NCBI GenBank assembly: GCA_018432235.1
Contig: JAHDLO010000015.1
Coordinates: forward strand, 186,001 to 250,000
Length of the DNA: 64,000 bases
Source of the DNA: Clostridiaceae bacterium
GTDB taxonomy: Bacteria > Bacillota > Clostridia > Peptostreptococcales > Natronincolaceae
Direction of reading: 5' to 3'
Program-made: the position numbers and the translations under genes
Shown: in pieces, positions 53,524 to 62,644 of the stretch
How positions within the stretch are numbered: the stretch's first letter is position 1
Layout: every line of letters starts with the position of its first letter
The notes under the pieces: model-generated
What the model was told of the DNA's origin: nothing
Database searches by the model: none
What the model saw: the letters and a program-made list of their open reading frames with translations, nothing else

Positions 53524-54093
53524 TTGAAGGAAACAGCTGATGCTCAATATTGGTCAGAGAAATTTAAAAATAGAGAAGCGGTGTTGATGGCGCCTGAGGG
53601 CTTCCTGTGTAAGCATATTAACTATCTTAAGATGGGAAGCCTCTTAGATATTGCCTGTGGTGACGGTAGGAATTCTGTGTACCTGGCAAAGGAAGGCTTT
53701 AAGGTAACGGGGGTGGATTTTTCAGAGGAGGCACTAAAAAGACTTGCAAAATTCAGTGCTCAGAATAATGTTGAAATAGAAAGTCATCTGATAAATCTCA
53801 ACAGCTTGCAGGAGCTGCAAAGGCTGGAGAAATTTGATAATATCATAATGATGCATTATAAGCCAACGAAGGACCTATTCAATATATTGCCCATGCTTCT
53901 TACGGATGGGGGTATCTTGATGCTATGCACCTTTAATCACAGGCAACATGAAGAGAAGAGCTTCCCAAGGCATTATTGCCTGGAGGAAAATGAATTTAGG
54001 GATGCTTCTGTTGAGCTTCAGCTTATTAAGCATGAGGTATTCAAGGATAAATGGGGCCATTTGGACGGATATGTATTTAAAAATAAGCGTTAA
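53524..54093 (+). CDS. Class I SAM-dependent methyltransferase, TehB-like
   Basis: 189 residues from a TTG start after GGAGGTGG. SAM motif LLDIACGDGRNSVYLAKEGFKVTGVDFSEEAL, and the N-terminal QYWSEKF pattern, as in the tellurite-resistance-type methyltransferases. Later motifs are divergent, and real substrates of this family are mostly unknown. Confidence 0.72.
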   Translation: MKETADAQYWSEKFKNREAVLMAPEGFLCKHINYLKMGSLLDIACGDGRNSVYLAKEGFKVTGVDFSEEALKRLAKFSAQNNVEIESHLINLNSLQELQRLEKFDNIIMMHYKPTKDLFNILPMLLTDGGILMLCTFNHRQHEEKSFPRHYCLEENEFRDASVELQLIKHEVFKDKWGHLDGYVFKNKR

Positions 54094-54129
54094 TAGATAT
54101 TAGACCAACAATAAAAAAAGGAGGAAATG

Positions 54130-54663
54130 ATGGGACATATAGGTATATTTGAGTTAATAGTACTTAGCTGTATAGCAGCTATGTTGTATATGTGGTATCG
54201 GGAGCTTAATAGGCGTAAATATTTAGGAGAATTAATACTCCGACTTCCAAGAGATTTTGCCAATAAAGCTTCCTTGATCATTTGGTGCATAATGCTTTGT
54301 GTATGGGTAATTTTTTTGATAGAGGCAGCTAGTAGTTTAAATTATGACTTCGTAAGATTCGGATATAGGAGATTAATAGCGCCCCTATTATGGATGTTTA
54401 TTTGCCCTCTACATATTATACGAAATATAAACTATAAAGAGATTAGGCAGCAGGGAATAAAGCTTCCAGAGGGCACCATCTATTGGAAAGAGGTTGTAGA
54501 TTATACTTGGCTTAAGGATAACACACTTAATATCTCATATTTAAATTCAATACCCCTCTTTAAAAAGTCTAAGAGGACTATTCAATTAAAAATTGATTCG
54601 GAGCAGCAGGCCAGGGTAGATGAGCTTTTAAAAATTAACGCTATAATTTTCAAGGGTAACTAA
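54130..54663 (+). CDS. Membrane protein, possibly DUF5673 family
   Basis: 177 residues. Two adjacent ATGs (54127, 54130); the second has better spacing to GGAGG (54120-54124). Hydrophobic segments at about 5-20, 49-66 and 82-97, then a soluble C-terminal part beginning GTIYWKEVVDYTWLKDN, which resembles the PH-like C-terminal region of DUF5673. Function unknown. Confidence 0.6.
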   Translation: MGHIGIFELIVLSCIAAMLYMWYRELNRRKYLGELILRLPRDFANKASLIIWCIMLCVWVIFLIEAASSLNYDFVRFGYRRLIAPLLWMFICPLHIIRNINYKEIRQQGIKLPEGTIYWKEVVDYTWLKDNTLNISYLNSIPLFKKSKRTIQLKIDSEQQARVDELLKINAIIFKGN

Positions 54664-54703
54664 AAATCGAATCCATAGGATTATTGCTTTTAGGAGGTAG
54701 ATA

Positions 54704-54955
54704 ATGGGAGAAAAAGATATAGAAACGACAGATATTTTTAAGGTTCCCATAATTTTAATGGCCTTGCAGGGAGTCATGTATACCTATGATGGCACATCAT
54801 GGATTATTGCATATCTTAGGCAAAATGTCCATATAATGCCTGCCCTTAGGTATATCCTACTGCAATTGGGTTTAGGCATATTAATACTGTCATCTGCAAT
54901 AGGCTTGATGAAGAATAGAAGATGGGCCCTATGGTCAACAATTATGATATCATAG
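54704..54955 (+). CDS. Small membrane protein, N-terminal part (frameshifted)
   Basis: 83 residues with TAGGAGGTAG before the ATG. Soluble start, then hydrophobic helices, ending GLMKNRRWALWSTIMIS, the helix-plus-RRWA junction common in small multi-helix membrane proteins. The continuation expected after it (a hydrophobic helix) is found in the -1 frame at 54953 onward, so the stop at 54953-54955 probably reflects loss of one base. Joined length about 133 residues. Confidence 0.5.
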   Translation: MGEKDIETTDIFKVPIILMALQGVMYTYDGTSWIIAYLRQNVHIMPALRYILLQLGLGILILSSAIGLMKNRRWALWSTIMIS

Positions 54956-55104
54956 TGATTGTACTAAATGGGGTTGTGCTGTTTTATGGGCTTACTGAGA
55001 TGAAAATATCAGCTGCGATGGTTGTGCCATATTTTTTAGGCAGCTGCCTACCTGCCATCTTCATCGTAATGCTGCTAAAGAATAAAAAGAGGTTTAATTC
55101 TTAG
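54922..55104 (+). pseudogene. C-terminal part of the frameshifted membrane protein
   Basis: The useful part starts about 54952 and reads IVIVLNGVVLFYGLTEM, then AAMVVPYFLGSCLPAIFIVMLL and a basic tail KNKKRFNS: two membrane helices completing the upstream protein. There is no ribosome binding site for a separate start at 54922. Confidence 0.45.
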
Positions 55105-55196
55105 CTTGAATTGAAGCTAAATTTGAAATAGGATAGAAGCAAATTTTTCATTAGAAGGCGGATTGCTTTAATAACACATTAATTAGGAGGGTATTT

Positions 55197-55607
55197 ATGT
55201 CAAAGAAAATCTTATATATGCTATTGGTTTTAAGCATTGCCTTAGCTTTAGTTGGATGTCAAAAGCCGCCTGCAGTACTGGAGGAAAGCACTCCCATAAG
55301 CCAAGAAAATATGGATAATGCAAATCTATTTGTTGATTTGTTGGCGGGTGAGGATTTTGAAGCTGCTGCAGAGCTATTCGATGATGAGCTGCTGAAGCTT
55401 ATGCCGGCTGATAAGCTGGAAAAGACCTGGGAGGACTTAAATAAGCAGGTTGGTGCCTTTGAAGAGAAGCTGGAGGTTAAAACGGAGGTTCAGTCTGAGT
55501 ACGAGATCGCCCATGTGATCAGTCAATTTCAAAAGGCTAAGCTAAACATAAAAATTGTATTTAATAATGAAGGAAAAATTTCGGGGCTTTGGTTTCAAGC
55601 GGTTTAA
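55197..55607 (+). CDS. DUF3887-like lipoprotein
   Basis: 136 residues, AGGAGGG before the ATG. Signal peptide with lipobox LALVGC (cysteine 21). The mature region has an NTF2-like/DUF3887 pattern: NANLFVDLLAGEDFEAAAELFDDEL, then LEKTWEDLNKQVGAFEE and a final VFNNEGKISGLWF. Anchored outside the cell. Function unknown. Confidence 0.72.
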   Translation: MSKKILYMLLVLSIALALVGCQKPPAVLEESTPISQENMDNANLFVDLLAGEDFEAAAELFDDELLKLMPADKLEKTWEDLNKQVGAFEEKLEVKTEVQSEYEIAHVISQFQKAKLNIKIVFNNEGKISGLWFQAV

Positions 55608-55632
55608 TATAAGCGTTAACGAGGAGGAAAAA

Positions 55633-56013
55633 ATGCAGATTAAAATAACAGCAGTCCATGAATATTCAGAGGGAATACTGGCAACCTTCAAAACGGAATT
55701 TGGAGAAGGCTTCGGCATATGGAACGGAAATAAAAAGCCAGCTGAGGGGGACAGCTACAGCATAGAGCTGGACATTACAGAACCACTGAAATGGGGTAAG
55801 GATATCGTTTTAAGTAAGGAAACCAGCTATAGCATAACGGTAATGGGCGAGATGGTAACGATTATAGGAAAGCTACAGCGGGTGGATGTCAACGGTCTTT
55901 CGGATCTCTTGGTGGGTAACAGCATCATTCAGCTGGAAATAGAAGGAAAGGGCGCTGTAGCAGGTAAATTTGTAGCGCTGAGAACTAATGATATCGAGCT
56001 GTACCCCTACTAA
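55633..56013 (+). CDS. Protein of unknown function
   Basis: 126 residues; GAGGAGGAAA sets ATG 55633, though the frame is open back into the lipoprotein gene. Mostly beta-strand-like sequence with no signal peptide or membrane segment: EGILATFKTEFGEGFGIW, then EGDSYSIELDI. Not recognised; likely cytoplasmic. Starts 25 bases after the lipoprotein stop and ends at a terminator. Confidence 0.6.
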   Translation: MQIKITAVHEYSEGILATFKTEFGEGFGIWNGNKKPAEGDSYSIELDITEPLKWGKDIVLSKETSYSITVMGEMVTIIGKLQRVDVNGLSDLLVGNSIIQLEIEGKGAVAGKFVALRTNDIELYPY

Positions 56014-56052
56014 ACATTACATTGATTCAAGCGGATATAATACGCTGTGAAT

Positions 56053-56097
56053 AGACCACTGTACCATAGATATTAGGCTGTAGTGGTCTGTTTTTGT
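56053..56097 (+). terminator. Terminator after the 55633 gene
   Basis: Stem AGACCACT / AGTGGTCT with a 21-base partly paired loop, then GTTTTTGTG. Confidence 0.65.
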
Positions 56098-56134
56098 GTG
56101 AATTAATTATTATAATTTAAACTGGAGGATTTTT

Positions 56135-56263
56135 ATGAGATATAATTCACATTACATTTGGACTGGTTTTAAGGGGATTGAGCACTATACAGTAAGATCG
56201 TCAATTGGATGGTTTTTGGAAGTAATGGAACAAAACGCAAGTCTTTTAGGTCTATTAGTATAG
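56135..56263 (+). CDS. Candidate small protein (42 residues)
   Basis: A short frame with a good GGAGG (56124-56128) 6 bases before the ATG and a TATAAT at 56111-56116. The product contains YNSHYIWTGFKGIEHYTVR and has no clear membrane segment. Not recognised. It sits between a terminator and the next gene, so it could be real or a leader peptide. Confidence 0.35.
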   Translation: MRYNSHYIWTGFKGIEHYTVRSSIGWFLEVMEQNASLLGLLV

Positions 56264-56292
56264 TGGGCAAAAACATAGCGGGAGGGGATATC

Positions 56293-56838
56293 ATGTTAAA
56301 GGGGTTGGGAAAGCTGGCATGCAGAGTTTTGGCGATATACATCATTATTAAGATGCTGCCACAGCTGCAAACCTTAATATTGATTTACGGCAGCAGTGTA
56401 AATAATCTGAGTATGCTGACGAATTACACAGCTATAGCATTAGTATTATCACTTGCTATCATTGGGCTAGTAGTATTTATGCTATGGCGCTATGCAGATA
56501 AGATAGCTGATTGCATGGTGGGCGATCCAGTTGTTGAGGCGGAAAATCCAGTAAATATCAACTATGATACCATACAGGTAATCGCCTTTAGTGTAGTGGG
56601 TCTGCTGGCATTAGTGGATGGCATTCCGAGTCTATTTAACAGCGTTGCGGATATATTTATGTTTAAGCAATTTGAGGTTCCGGGGGTTATAACCTACAAC
56701 AGGAACTTTATGCTGGATATGCTGCCAAGGCTAATCGGTAATATCGTTAAGACTGCGCTGGGCTTCTGGCTGCTGCTGGGGGCTAAGGGAATAAAGCGAT
56801 TAATCTCAATGACCCGAGGAGGAATTGAGGATAAATAA
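56293..56838 (+). CDS. Membrane protein of unknown function
   Basis: 181 residues; GGGAGGGG before ATG 56293 (frame open from 56209). Four hydrophobic segments, about 10-28, 44-65, 96-116 and 152-168, with a polar loop NPVNINYDTIQV between. No family recognised. Terminator directly after. Confidence 0.6.
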   Translation: MLKGLGKLACRVLAIYIIIKMLPQLQTLILIYGSSVNNLSMLTNYTAIALVLSLAIIGLVVFMLWRYADKIADCMVGDPVVEAENPVNINYDTIQVIAFSVVGLLALVDGIPSLFNSVADIFMFKQFEVPGVITYNRNFMLDMLPRLIGNIVKTALGFWLLLGAKGIKRLISMTRGGIEDK

Positions 56839-56841
56839 TGA

Positions 56842-56873
56842 AAAAACCTTTCCAGACGTTGGAAAGGTTTAAA
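56842..56873. terminator. Bidirectional terminator
   Basis: Exact arms AAACCTTTCCA / TGGAAAGGTTT with a GACGT loop, between the membrane gene and the convergent zinc-ribbon gene. Confidence 0.8.
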
Positions 56874-56880
56874 ATTTATA

Positions 56881-57180
56881 TTACCATCTCTTATTGCTAG
56901 GCTGATAACAGTCCTTGCAGTAAACAGGCTTATCACCGCTGGGCTTGAAGGGTACTGTAGTATTTACGCCACATTCGTCACAGACTACATTGTACATTTC
57001 TTTTTGAGGACGTCTTGAACCACCGCTATTTCTTCCCTGTGCCTTTTTAGCAGCACGGCATTTAGGGCAGCGGCCAGGCTCATTTGTAAAGCCCTTTTCA
57101 GCGAAAAATTCCTGCTCTGAAGCAGTAAATGTAAATTCGCTTCCACAGTCCTTACAACTTAAATTCTTGTCTTTAAGCAT
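56881..57180 (-). CDS. Zinc-ribbon protein with CxxC_CXXC motifs
   Basis: 99 residues; GGAGG lies upstream of the ATG on the minus strand. N-terminal zinc ribbon: LSCKDCGSEFTFTASEQEF, FFAEKGF and RCPKCR. C-terminal second ribbon: VVCDECG and VYCKDC, with KPSGDKPVYC between. This two-ribbon architecture is common in Clostridia and may bind nucleic acid or metal; function not shown. Confidence 0.8.
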   Translation of the reverse strand: MLKDKNLSCKDCGSEFTFTASEQEFFAEKGFTNEPGRCPKCRAAKKAQGRNSGGSRRPQKEMYNVVCDECGVNTTVPFKPSGDKPVYCKDCYQPSNKRW

Positions 57181-57485
57181 TAAAAAAAACCTCCAAAATT
57201 TTATTGCCCGTTATGATCAGGAGCCACAAAACTTCCCAATATACGGCAATAGAGAAGGTTTATATCCATGAGCATCTTCGAGCTCAAGTAAAGTATATCA
57301 ATTTAAGTAAAAATTTGCAATAGACATAGTAAAATAGTATGCTAACTTAGGACTGTTGATATTGGGATTTAAGGGGTATAAATAATATAAGCTTTACTAT
57401 TCTGTAACCCAAACAGACTGAATATATGCTAATGTAGTATCAGAAAGGTATAGCTTTAAAAATTTAAAGGATATGAGGGATTTTT
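57181..57485. other. Intergenic region zinc-ribbon gene / DUF4153 gene
   Basis: About 305 AT-rich bases between divergent genes, expected to hold both promoters. No element beyond scattered -10-like TATAAA/TATAAG could be assigned with confidence. Confidence 0.4.
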
Positions 57486-59225
57486 ATGCTGACAAAAATA
57501 ACTAAACTGACAAAGGTCTTTCTGAATAAGCTGGTAGCCAGTACCAAGAGATTTCCCGAGGCACTATTATTTGCTGCTGCAGCCGTTGTGACCGCCATTA
57601 TAATAAATCATATGAATTTTTCATACACTGATCCCTTGAGGGAGCAGCTCCATCGATTAACAATGATTTTGGCCCTAGGCGTGCCAGTATATCTTAGTAT
57701 CAGGGTATTGCTGGAGTCCATAAGGCTTAAAAGAAGCCAGGGGATTACGGTATTGCTTTCAGGAATATTGATATTATCAGGCTACTACTTCATATTTCTA
57801 AAGGAAATCAATACAATAGCAGCCATTAGATATACCGCTGCTTCTTTGGCCCTTTATTTAGCCTTCACCTTTATTCCTTACTTCTACAAAAGGGATAAAT
57901 ACGAGCTGTATGTTGTAAGGCTATTGACGAAGCTTTTTACAACCTATCTTTACTCAATAGTGCTGTATTTGGGACTAATAGCAATACTTTTTACTATTGA
58001 ACAGCTCTTTACATTAAACATAACCTACAAGCTATATTTTGATATTTTCTTAATCGTCGCGGGAATATTTGCACCAGTCTTCTTTTTGGCAGATATACCT
58101 AAAAAGGGCGAGGTGCTGCTGGCGGAGGATTATCCTAAGGTCTTTAGAGTTATGCTTCAATATATTGTTATGCCACTGCTGATTGCATACTCAACTGTAT
58201 TGTATGTATATTTCGGGAAGATAATAATTACAAGACAATGGCCTCAGGGAATGGTTTCTCATCTTGTGCTATGGTTTTCCATCATAAGCACAACAACCAT
58301 ATTCCTAGTCTATCAAATAAAGGATAGCAGTCAGTGGACCAAGACCTTTGCAGCATTTTTTCCAAAGTGGATACTCCCACTATTAGCCATGATGTTTATC
58401 GCTATAGGGATAAGGATTAACGCCTACGGTGTGACGGAGAGCCGATATTTTGTCGTAGCGGCAGGGCTTTGGGTGTTGGGCTGTATGCTATATTTATCCT
58501 TTTGGAGGAGCTGCAAAAATACTTTATTGGCAATATCGGTGGCTGCTATAGCTTTGGTTTCCACCTTTGGACCCTTAAGTGCCTTCTCGATATCTAAATA
58601 TAGTCAAAATAAGCGATTTGAAGGGCTTTTACAGGAATATGGGATGCTGCAGGCGGGAGAAATCGTTAAGCCACAGCAGATTAGTGATGAGGGAAAGCAA
58701 TCCATCAGCAGTATCATCTCCTATTTTCATTATAGACATCACCTTGAGGATTTGACGCTGTTGCCTAAGGGCTTCAAGCTGGAGAACATGGAGGAGGTCC
58801 TAGGTTTCAGGATGTATGACGGTATAGATGTCAGCAGGAACTATTTTAGTATTTATACCAACCAGCATCTTGGGCTGATGGATATAGCAGACTATGATTT
58901 CTTTGCATCACATAGCTATTATCGTTACAGTGAACCGTTAATTGCAGAAGAAGGTGAATTCAGCTTAAGCCTCGACCGCGAGACCAATCAGCTGAAGCTT
59001 ATTAAGGGCGCTGAGGTAGTATACGTAAAGGCATTAGATGAAATTGCGAAGGCGCTATATCAGTATAATGGCAAAAGCAATGCTACAGCTAAGGAGCTCA
59101 GATATGAGGATAATGCAGACGGTATAAGGCTGCTCTATCAATTTAAGCATATTAACGGCTATGAAACCGATGGCAATATTATAGTGGATTCAGCAGAATT
59201 CTATGTATTCATTAAGTATAAATAA
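57486..59225 (+). CDS. DUF4153 membrane protein
   Basis: 579 residues. About ten to eleven hydrophobic segments fill residues 25-375 (for example EALLFAAAAVVTAIIINHM and WILPLLAMMFIAIGIRI), and the soluble C-terminal third ends ADSAEFYVFIKYK-like. The IAAIRYTAASLALYL and FPKWILPLL regions fit DUF4153. Role unknown. The DUF6054 gene follows 12 bases later, likely one transcript. Confidence 0.72.
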   Translation: MLTKITKLTKVFLNKLVASTKRFPEALLFAAAAVVTAIIINHMNFSYTDPLREQLHRLTMILALGVPVYLSIRVLLESIRLKRSQGITVLLSGILILSGYYFIFLKEINTIAAIRYTAASLALYLAFTFIPYFYKRDKYELYVVRLLTKLFTTYLYSIVLYLGLIAILFTIEQLFTLNITYKLYFDIFLIVAGIFAPVFFLADIPKKGEVLLAEDYPKVFRVMLQYIVMPLLIAYSTVLYVYFGKIIITRQWPQGMVSHLVLWFSIISTTTIFLVYQIKDSSQWTKTFAAFFPKWILPLLAMMFIAIGIRINAYGVTESRYFVVAAGLWVLGCMLYLSFWRSCKNTLLAISVAAIALVSTFGPLSAFSISKYSQNKRFEGLLQEYGMLQAGEIVKPQQISDEGKQSISSIISYFHYRHHLEDLTLLPKGFKLENMEEVLGFRMYDGIDVSRNYFSIYTNQHLGLMDIADYDFFASHSYYRYSEPLIAEEGEFSLSLDRETNQLKLIKGAEVVYVKALDEIAKALYQYNGKSNATAKELRYEDNADGIRLLYQFKHINGYETDGNIIVDSAEFYVFIKYK

Positions 59226-59237
59226 AGGAGGTAGCAT

Positions 59238-59567
59238 ATGAGTAGACTGGTATTCAATGTATCAATTACGCCTGAAGCGGCGATGGGGTTACTAAAGGAA
59301 CATCAAAAAGCAGAGTTGGTGGATGAGGAAATATTCGATCTTGGTGATGGCAGATGTATCGCAACGTTGATATTTGAAAAGTATTACTTCAGGGCCAGCA
59401 ACAGGGCAGCCCTAATGGTTGTGATTGATAATATCAACGGTAAGACTAAGGTTAAATCCGTAGCCACCGGCAGCTCTCAGGGATTTGTATTTAATTTCGA
59501 TTGGGGAGCAGCCGACGATTTCGCCGGAAGCGTAGAGGATATCCTATCATCCTATATCATAAGATAA
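59238..59567 (+). CDS. DUF6054-like protein
   Basis: 109 residues, AAAGGAGG before the ATG. Soluble alpha/beta protein: SRLVFNVSITPEAAMGLLKEH, ASNRAALMVVIDN, and the late GSSQGFVFNFDWGAADDFAGSVE. Matches what I know of DUF6054 in clostridia; function unknown. Follows the DUF4153 gene closely. Confidence 0.65.
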   Translation: MSRLVFNVSITPEAAMGLLKEHQKAELVDEEIFDLGDGRCIATLIFEKYYFRASNRAALMVVIDNINGKTKVKSVATGSSQGFVFNFDWGAADDFAGSVEDILSSYIIR

Positions 59568-59962
59568 CGTAAAATGACAAAAGGGAGCTCTCAATAATGG
59601 AGCTCCTTTACTGATGCATAAAGGGAATTATGCGATTCTTTATTTCATAGGAAACATCCATGATTCAAAATCACCAAGTAGAATGAAAATAAGCCTTATT
59701 CTCGTAAGAAAGTTCGTTTTTTTCTATAAAATGGGAGGTTGTTAAAGGGGGGCCCCTTATTAGAATTAGGAGGGTACAGCGAAGCATCCTAGGGCGAGTA
59801 GTGCCACGAAATAAAAAAATATCATAAAAATGTTAAAATGATTTGATTTATTTGATATATATGTTATAAAATTAGTAATAATTAGAAGAAGACAAAATAT
59901 TTTTCGCAGCCTAAAGAAATACATAGCAGATAAAATTTTAGCTGATTTATGGAGGAGATACA
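59568..59962. other. Intergenic region before hisS
   Basis: 395 bases. Holds the terminator of the DUF4153-DUF6054 unit (59579-59611) and a probable hisS promoter, TTGATT (59843-59848), 16 bases, TATAAA (59865-59870). A GC-rich patch (59755-59805, GGGGCCCC and GGGTACAGCGAAGCATCCT) is unexplained. No T-box signature (GGTGGNACCGCG-like) was found. Confidence 0.5.
59579..59612 (+). terminator. Terminator after the DUF6054 gene
   Basis: Stem AAAGGGAGCTC / GAGCTCCTTT with a 9-base loop (one base bulged). Confidence 0.65.
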
Positions 59963-61279
59963 ATGAGTAGAACAATAAAACCGTCGATATTGCCGGGCTT
60001 CATGGAGCTACTACCATCTGACCAAATACTGTTTAATCAGATGATGGATACAATTAGAGATGTCTACGAGAAACATGGCTTTAATCCCATCGATACACCG
60101 GTTATAGAAAAGGAAGAAATATTGCTGGCTAAGGCCGGCGGTGAAACTGAAAAGCAGCTCTACAGATTTGAGAAGGGCGACAATAAATTAGCCCTGCGCT
60201 TTGATCTGACGGTACCTCTGGCGAGATATGTTGCCCAATACTATCCGGAGCTGAGCTTTCCCTTTAGAAGGTACCAGATCAGTAAGGTGTTTCGTGGAGA
60301 AAAGGCGCAAAGAGGGAGATTTCGAGAGTTTTATCAATGTGATATCGATATTATAGGTAATGAGGAGTTGAGTGTCATAAATGATGCAGAGATTTTAAGT
60401 GTCATTTATAATATCTTCAAAACCTTAAAGCTCAGTGATTTTACCATTAGGATAAACAATAGAAAAATCCTTTATGGCTTGATGGCGGAGCTGCAAGTTA
60501 AGGATTCTGCAGCTGTTTTAAGAAGCATGGACAAGATTGAGAAGATTGGACAGGAAAATGTGATTAAGGAGCTTAAAAAGGAAGACATTTCAGATGCCAA
60601 TATTTCAAAAATTGTAGATTTTGTTCAGCAAAAAGGGTCGCCTGAAGAAATAATAAGCTATTTAAGGGGAATGGGCATAGATAATGAAGTCTTCCAAAAG
60701 GGAATTGAAGAGCTGGCTGAGGTAGTTGAATATATAAAATACTTCCAGGTACCGCAGGAAAATTACACCATAGATTTAACCATAGTCAGAGGTCTAGATT
60801 ATTATACCGGCACCATCTATGAAACCATGCTGAATGATTATCAATCCATCGGCAGTGTTTGCTCCGGCGGCAGGTACGAAAATTTAGCCGGATACTATAC
60901 AGATAAAAAGCTGCCGGGGGTAGGAGTATCCATCGGCCTAACAAGATTATTTTATCAATTGAGGGAAAGCAATATCATCAAGAATGAAAGCAGCACCCTT
61001 ACTAAGGTTTTGGTGATTCCTATGGATAGGAGCACCACAGGCTACAGCATAGGCGTAACCAAAGGCTTGAGAGAGGCGGGCATAGTAGCTGAGACCTATT
61101 TAGAGGACGTTAAGTTTAAAAAGAAATTAAACTATGCCAATAAGCTCAGCATACCATATGTCATTATCATAGGAACCGACGAAATGACTAGCGGAAGTCT
61201 ATCACTGAAAAATATGCTTACCGGTCAACAAGACCAAATGACAATAGATGCCATCATCAAGGAAGTACAAAAGCCCTAA
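59963..61279 (+). CDS. hisS: Histidyl-tRNA synthetase, archaeal/eukaryotic-like type
   Basis: 438 residues, GGAGGAG before the ATG. Class II synthetase core: FRRYQISKVFRGEKAQRGRFREFYQCD (motif 2 region, 256-360 bases in from the start at about residue 112) and the histidine-specific LTIVRGLDYYTG. The C-terminal anticodon-binding domain (about 345-435) is present, so it is not the catalytically inactive HisZ. The substrate loop reads LALRFDLTVPLARYVA, as in archaeal and eukaryotic enzymes, instead of the LRPEGTA of ordinary bacterial HisRS. Confidence 0.9.
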   Translation: MSRTIKPSILPGFMELLPSDQILFNQMMDTIRDVYEKHGFNPIDTPVIEKEEILLAKAGGETEKQLYRFEKGDNKLALRFDLTVPLARYVAQYYPELSFPFRRYQISKVFRGEKAQRGRFREFYQCDIDIIGNEELSVINDAEILSVIYNIFKTLKLSDFTIRINNRKILYGLMAELQVKDSAAVLRSMDKIEKIGQENVIKELKKEDISDANISKIVDFVQQKGSPEEIISYLRGMGIDNEVFQKGIEELAEVVEYIKYFQVPQENYTIDLTIVRGLDYYTGTIYETMLNDYQSIGSVCSGGRYENLAGYYTDKKLPGVGVSIGLTRLFYQLRESNIIKNESSTLTKVLVIPMDRSTTGYSIGVTKGLREAGIVAETYLEDVKFKKKLNYANKLSIPYVIIIGTDEMTSGSLSLKNMLTGQQDQMTIDAIIKEVQKP

Positions 61280-61357
61280 GCTTTGAAAATTGCGAACTGC
61301 AATGCCAAGCAAAAATCTTGCTTGTGGGCTGCATATCATCCGATAGCTTATGTATAG

Positions 61358-61388
61358 GTCTATCTCTTTGCGGAGATAGGCTTTTTGC
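61358..61388 (+). terminator. Terminator after hisS
   Basis: Stem CTATCTC / GAGATAG with a short TTTGCG loop, followed by GCTTTTTG. It lies 80 bases after the hisS stop. Confidence 0.7.
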
Positions 61389-61452
61389 TGTATGAAAATA
61401 GGTCTTCTGTTGGTATAATATGCTATATAAAGACAATAAGGGGGTAAAGCTT

Positions 61453-61956
61453 ATGAACATTGCACCAAATAAATGGCAGTCAATAGCCGTGAGACCTACC
61501 AATGAAAAGGACCTTTCATATGTTTTAAAGGCAGAGGCAGGTGAGGAAAATGCGCCCTATGTCGCACAGTGGAGCAGGCAGCAGCATCTGGATGCCATGA
61601 AGGATGAGGATATTAAGCACATAATAATAGAAGAAAGTGGAACGGACAATACCATAGGCTATGCGATAATTGCCGGTATAAAAAGCAATGATAATGCCAT
61701 CGAGCTTAGAAGAATCGTAATCACAGAAAAGGGCAGGGGCTATGGACGAAGAGCTTTGCAGATGATAAAGGCACTTTCCTTTAATGAATGGGGAGCCCAC
61801 AGGCTATGGCTGGATGTTAGAGAAAAGAATACAAGAGCACAAGGCTTATACCTTTCTGAAGGCTTTGTGAAGGAAGGATTGCTGCGGGAATGTGTAAATT
61901 GGCAGGGGAGCTATGAATCGATTTATATCATGTCAATCTTAAAGCAGGAATACTGA
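61453..61956 (+). CDS. GNAT family N-acetyltransferase
   Basis: 167 residues; GGGGGT before ATG 61453. Acetyl-CoA binding motif A is EKGRGYGRRALQMIKALSF, preceded by IELRRIVIT and followed by RLWLDVREKNTRAQGLYLSEGF. Closest in style to RimJ/RimL-type or spermidine acetyltransferases; substrate not readable. ybaK follows 30 bases later. Confidence 0.8.
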   Translation: MNIAPNKWQSIAVRPTNEKDLSYVLKAEAGEENAPYVAQWSRQQHLDAMKDEDIKHIIIEESGTDNTIGYAIIAGIKSNDNAIELRRIVITEKGRGYGRRALQMIKALSFNEWGAHRLWLDVREKNTRAQGLYLSEGFVKEGLLRECVNWQGSYESIYIMSILKQEY

Positions 61957-61986
61957 TATCGGATGTAAAGCAAGAGGAGGTTTTTT

Positions 61987-62454
61987 ATGCAAAAGACAAA
62001 TGCGGCACGAATATTAGACAGAAATCAAATATCCTACGAGCTACGAGAATATAAGGTGGACGAAGATGATTTGAGTGCAGAAAATGTAGCGGCAAAGGTG
62101 GGGGTTCCGATCCAGCAGGTATTTAAGACCCTTGTAGCCCGTGGGGATAAAACCGGTATATTGGTTGCATGTATTCCGGGAAATGGTGAACTGAACCTAA
62201 AGCTGTTGGCCTCCGTCAGTGGCAATAAAAAGGTGGAAATGGTAAGCATGAAGGAAATACAGGGCTTAACGGGATATATACGAGGCGGAGTTTCTCCACT
62301 GGGAATGAAGAAGAATTATCCTGTTTATATAGATAATTCTGCACTAAAATATGACACAATAATGATCAGCGCAGGACAGAGGGGCATGCAAATATTAGTA
62401 TCTCCAACTGACCTAATAGAAGCAATCAAGGCTTCAATGAATAAATTGGTGTAG
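61987..62454 (+). CDS. ybaK: Cys-tRNA(Pro)/Cys-tRNA(Cys) deacylase YbaK/EbsC
   Basis: 155 residues, GAGGAGG before the ATG. Trans-editing enzyme that hydrolyses Cys-tRNA-Pro and related mischarged tRNAs. Family features: [26 protein letters not shown] with the catalytic lysine region, [28 protein letters not shown] and [13 protein letters not shown]. Confidence 0.9.
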   Translation: MQKTNAARILDRNQISYELREYKVDEDDLSAENVAAKVGVPIQQVFKTLVARGDKTGILVACIPGNGELNLKLLASVSGNKKVEMVSMKEIQGLTGYIRGGVSPLGMKKNYPVYIDNSALKYDTIMISAGQRGMQILVSPTDLIEAIKASMNKLV

Positions 62455-62644
62455 TGTCGGTACTTCGACAATGGACTTCCAATTGAGAAGCTTTGTGTCG
62501 AAAGGTCGGTAAATGTTGAAATTACACTATTTCCTAGGGAATAAAGTATGGGAGATATACATTGCCTATTGCCTATTATTTTGGTTATTGCTATAATTTC
62601 CATAGGATTAATCAGTACATTATACCCATAAAGGAAGTGGATAG

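Noticed and set aside
59568..59962. T-box leader before hisS
   Set aside because: No GGTGGNACCGCG-like box, specifier stem or antiterminator arrangement could be found despite the length of the gap.
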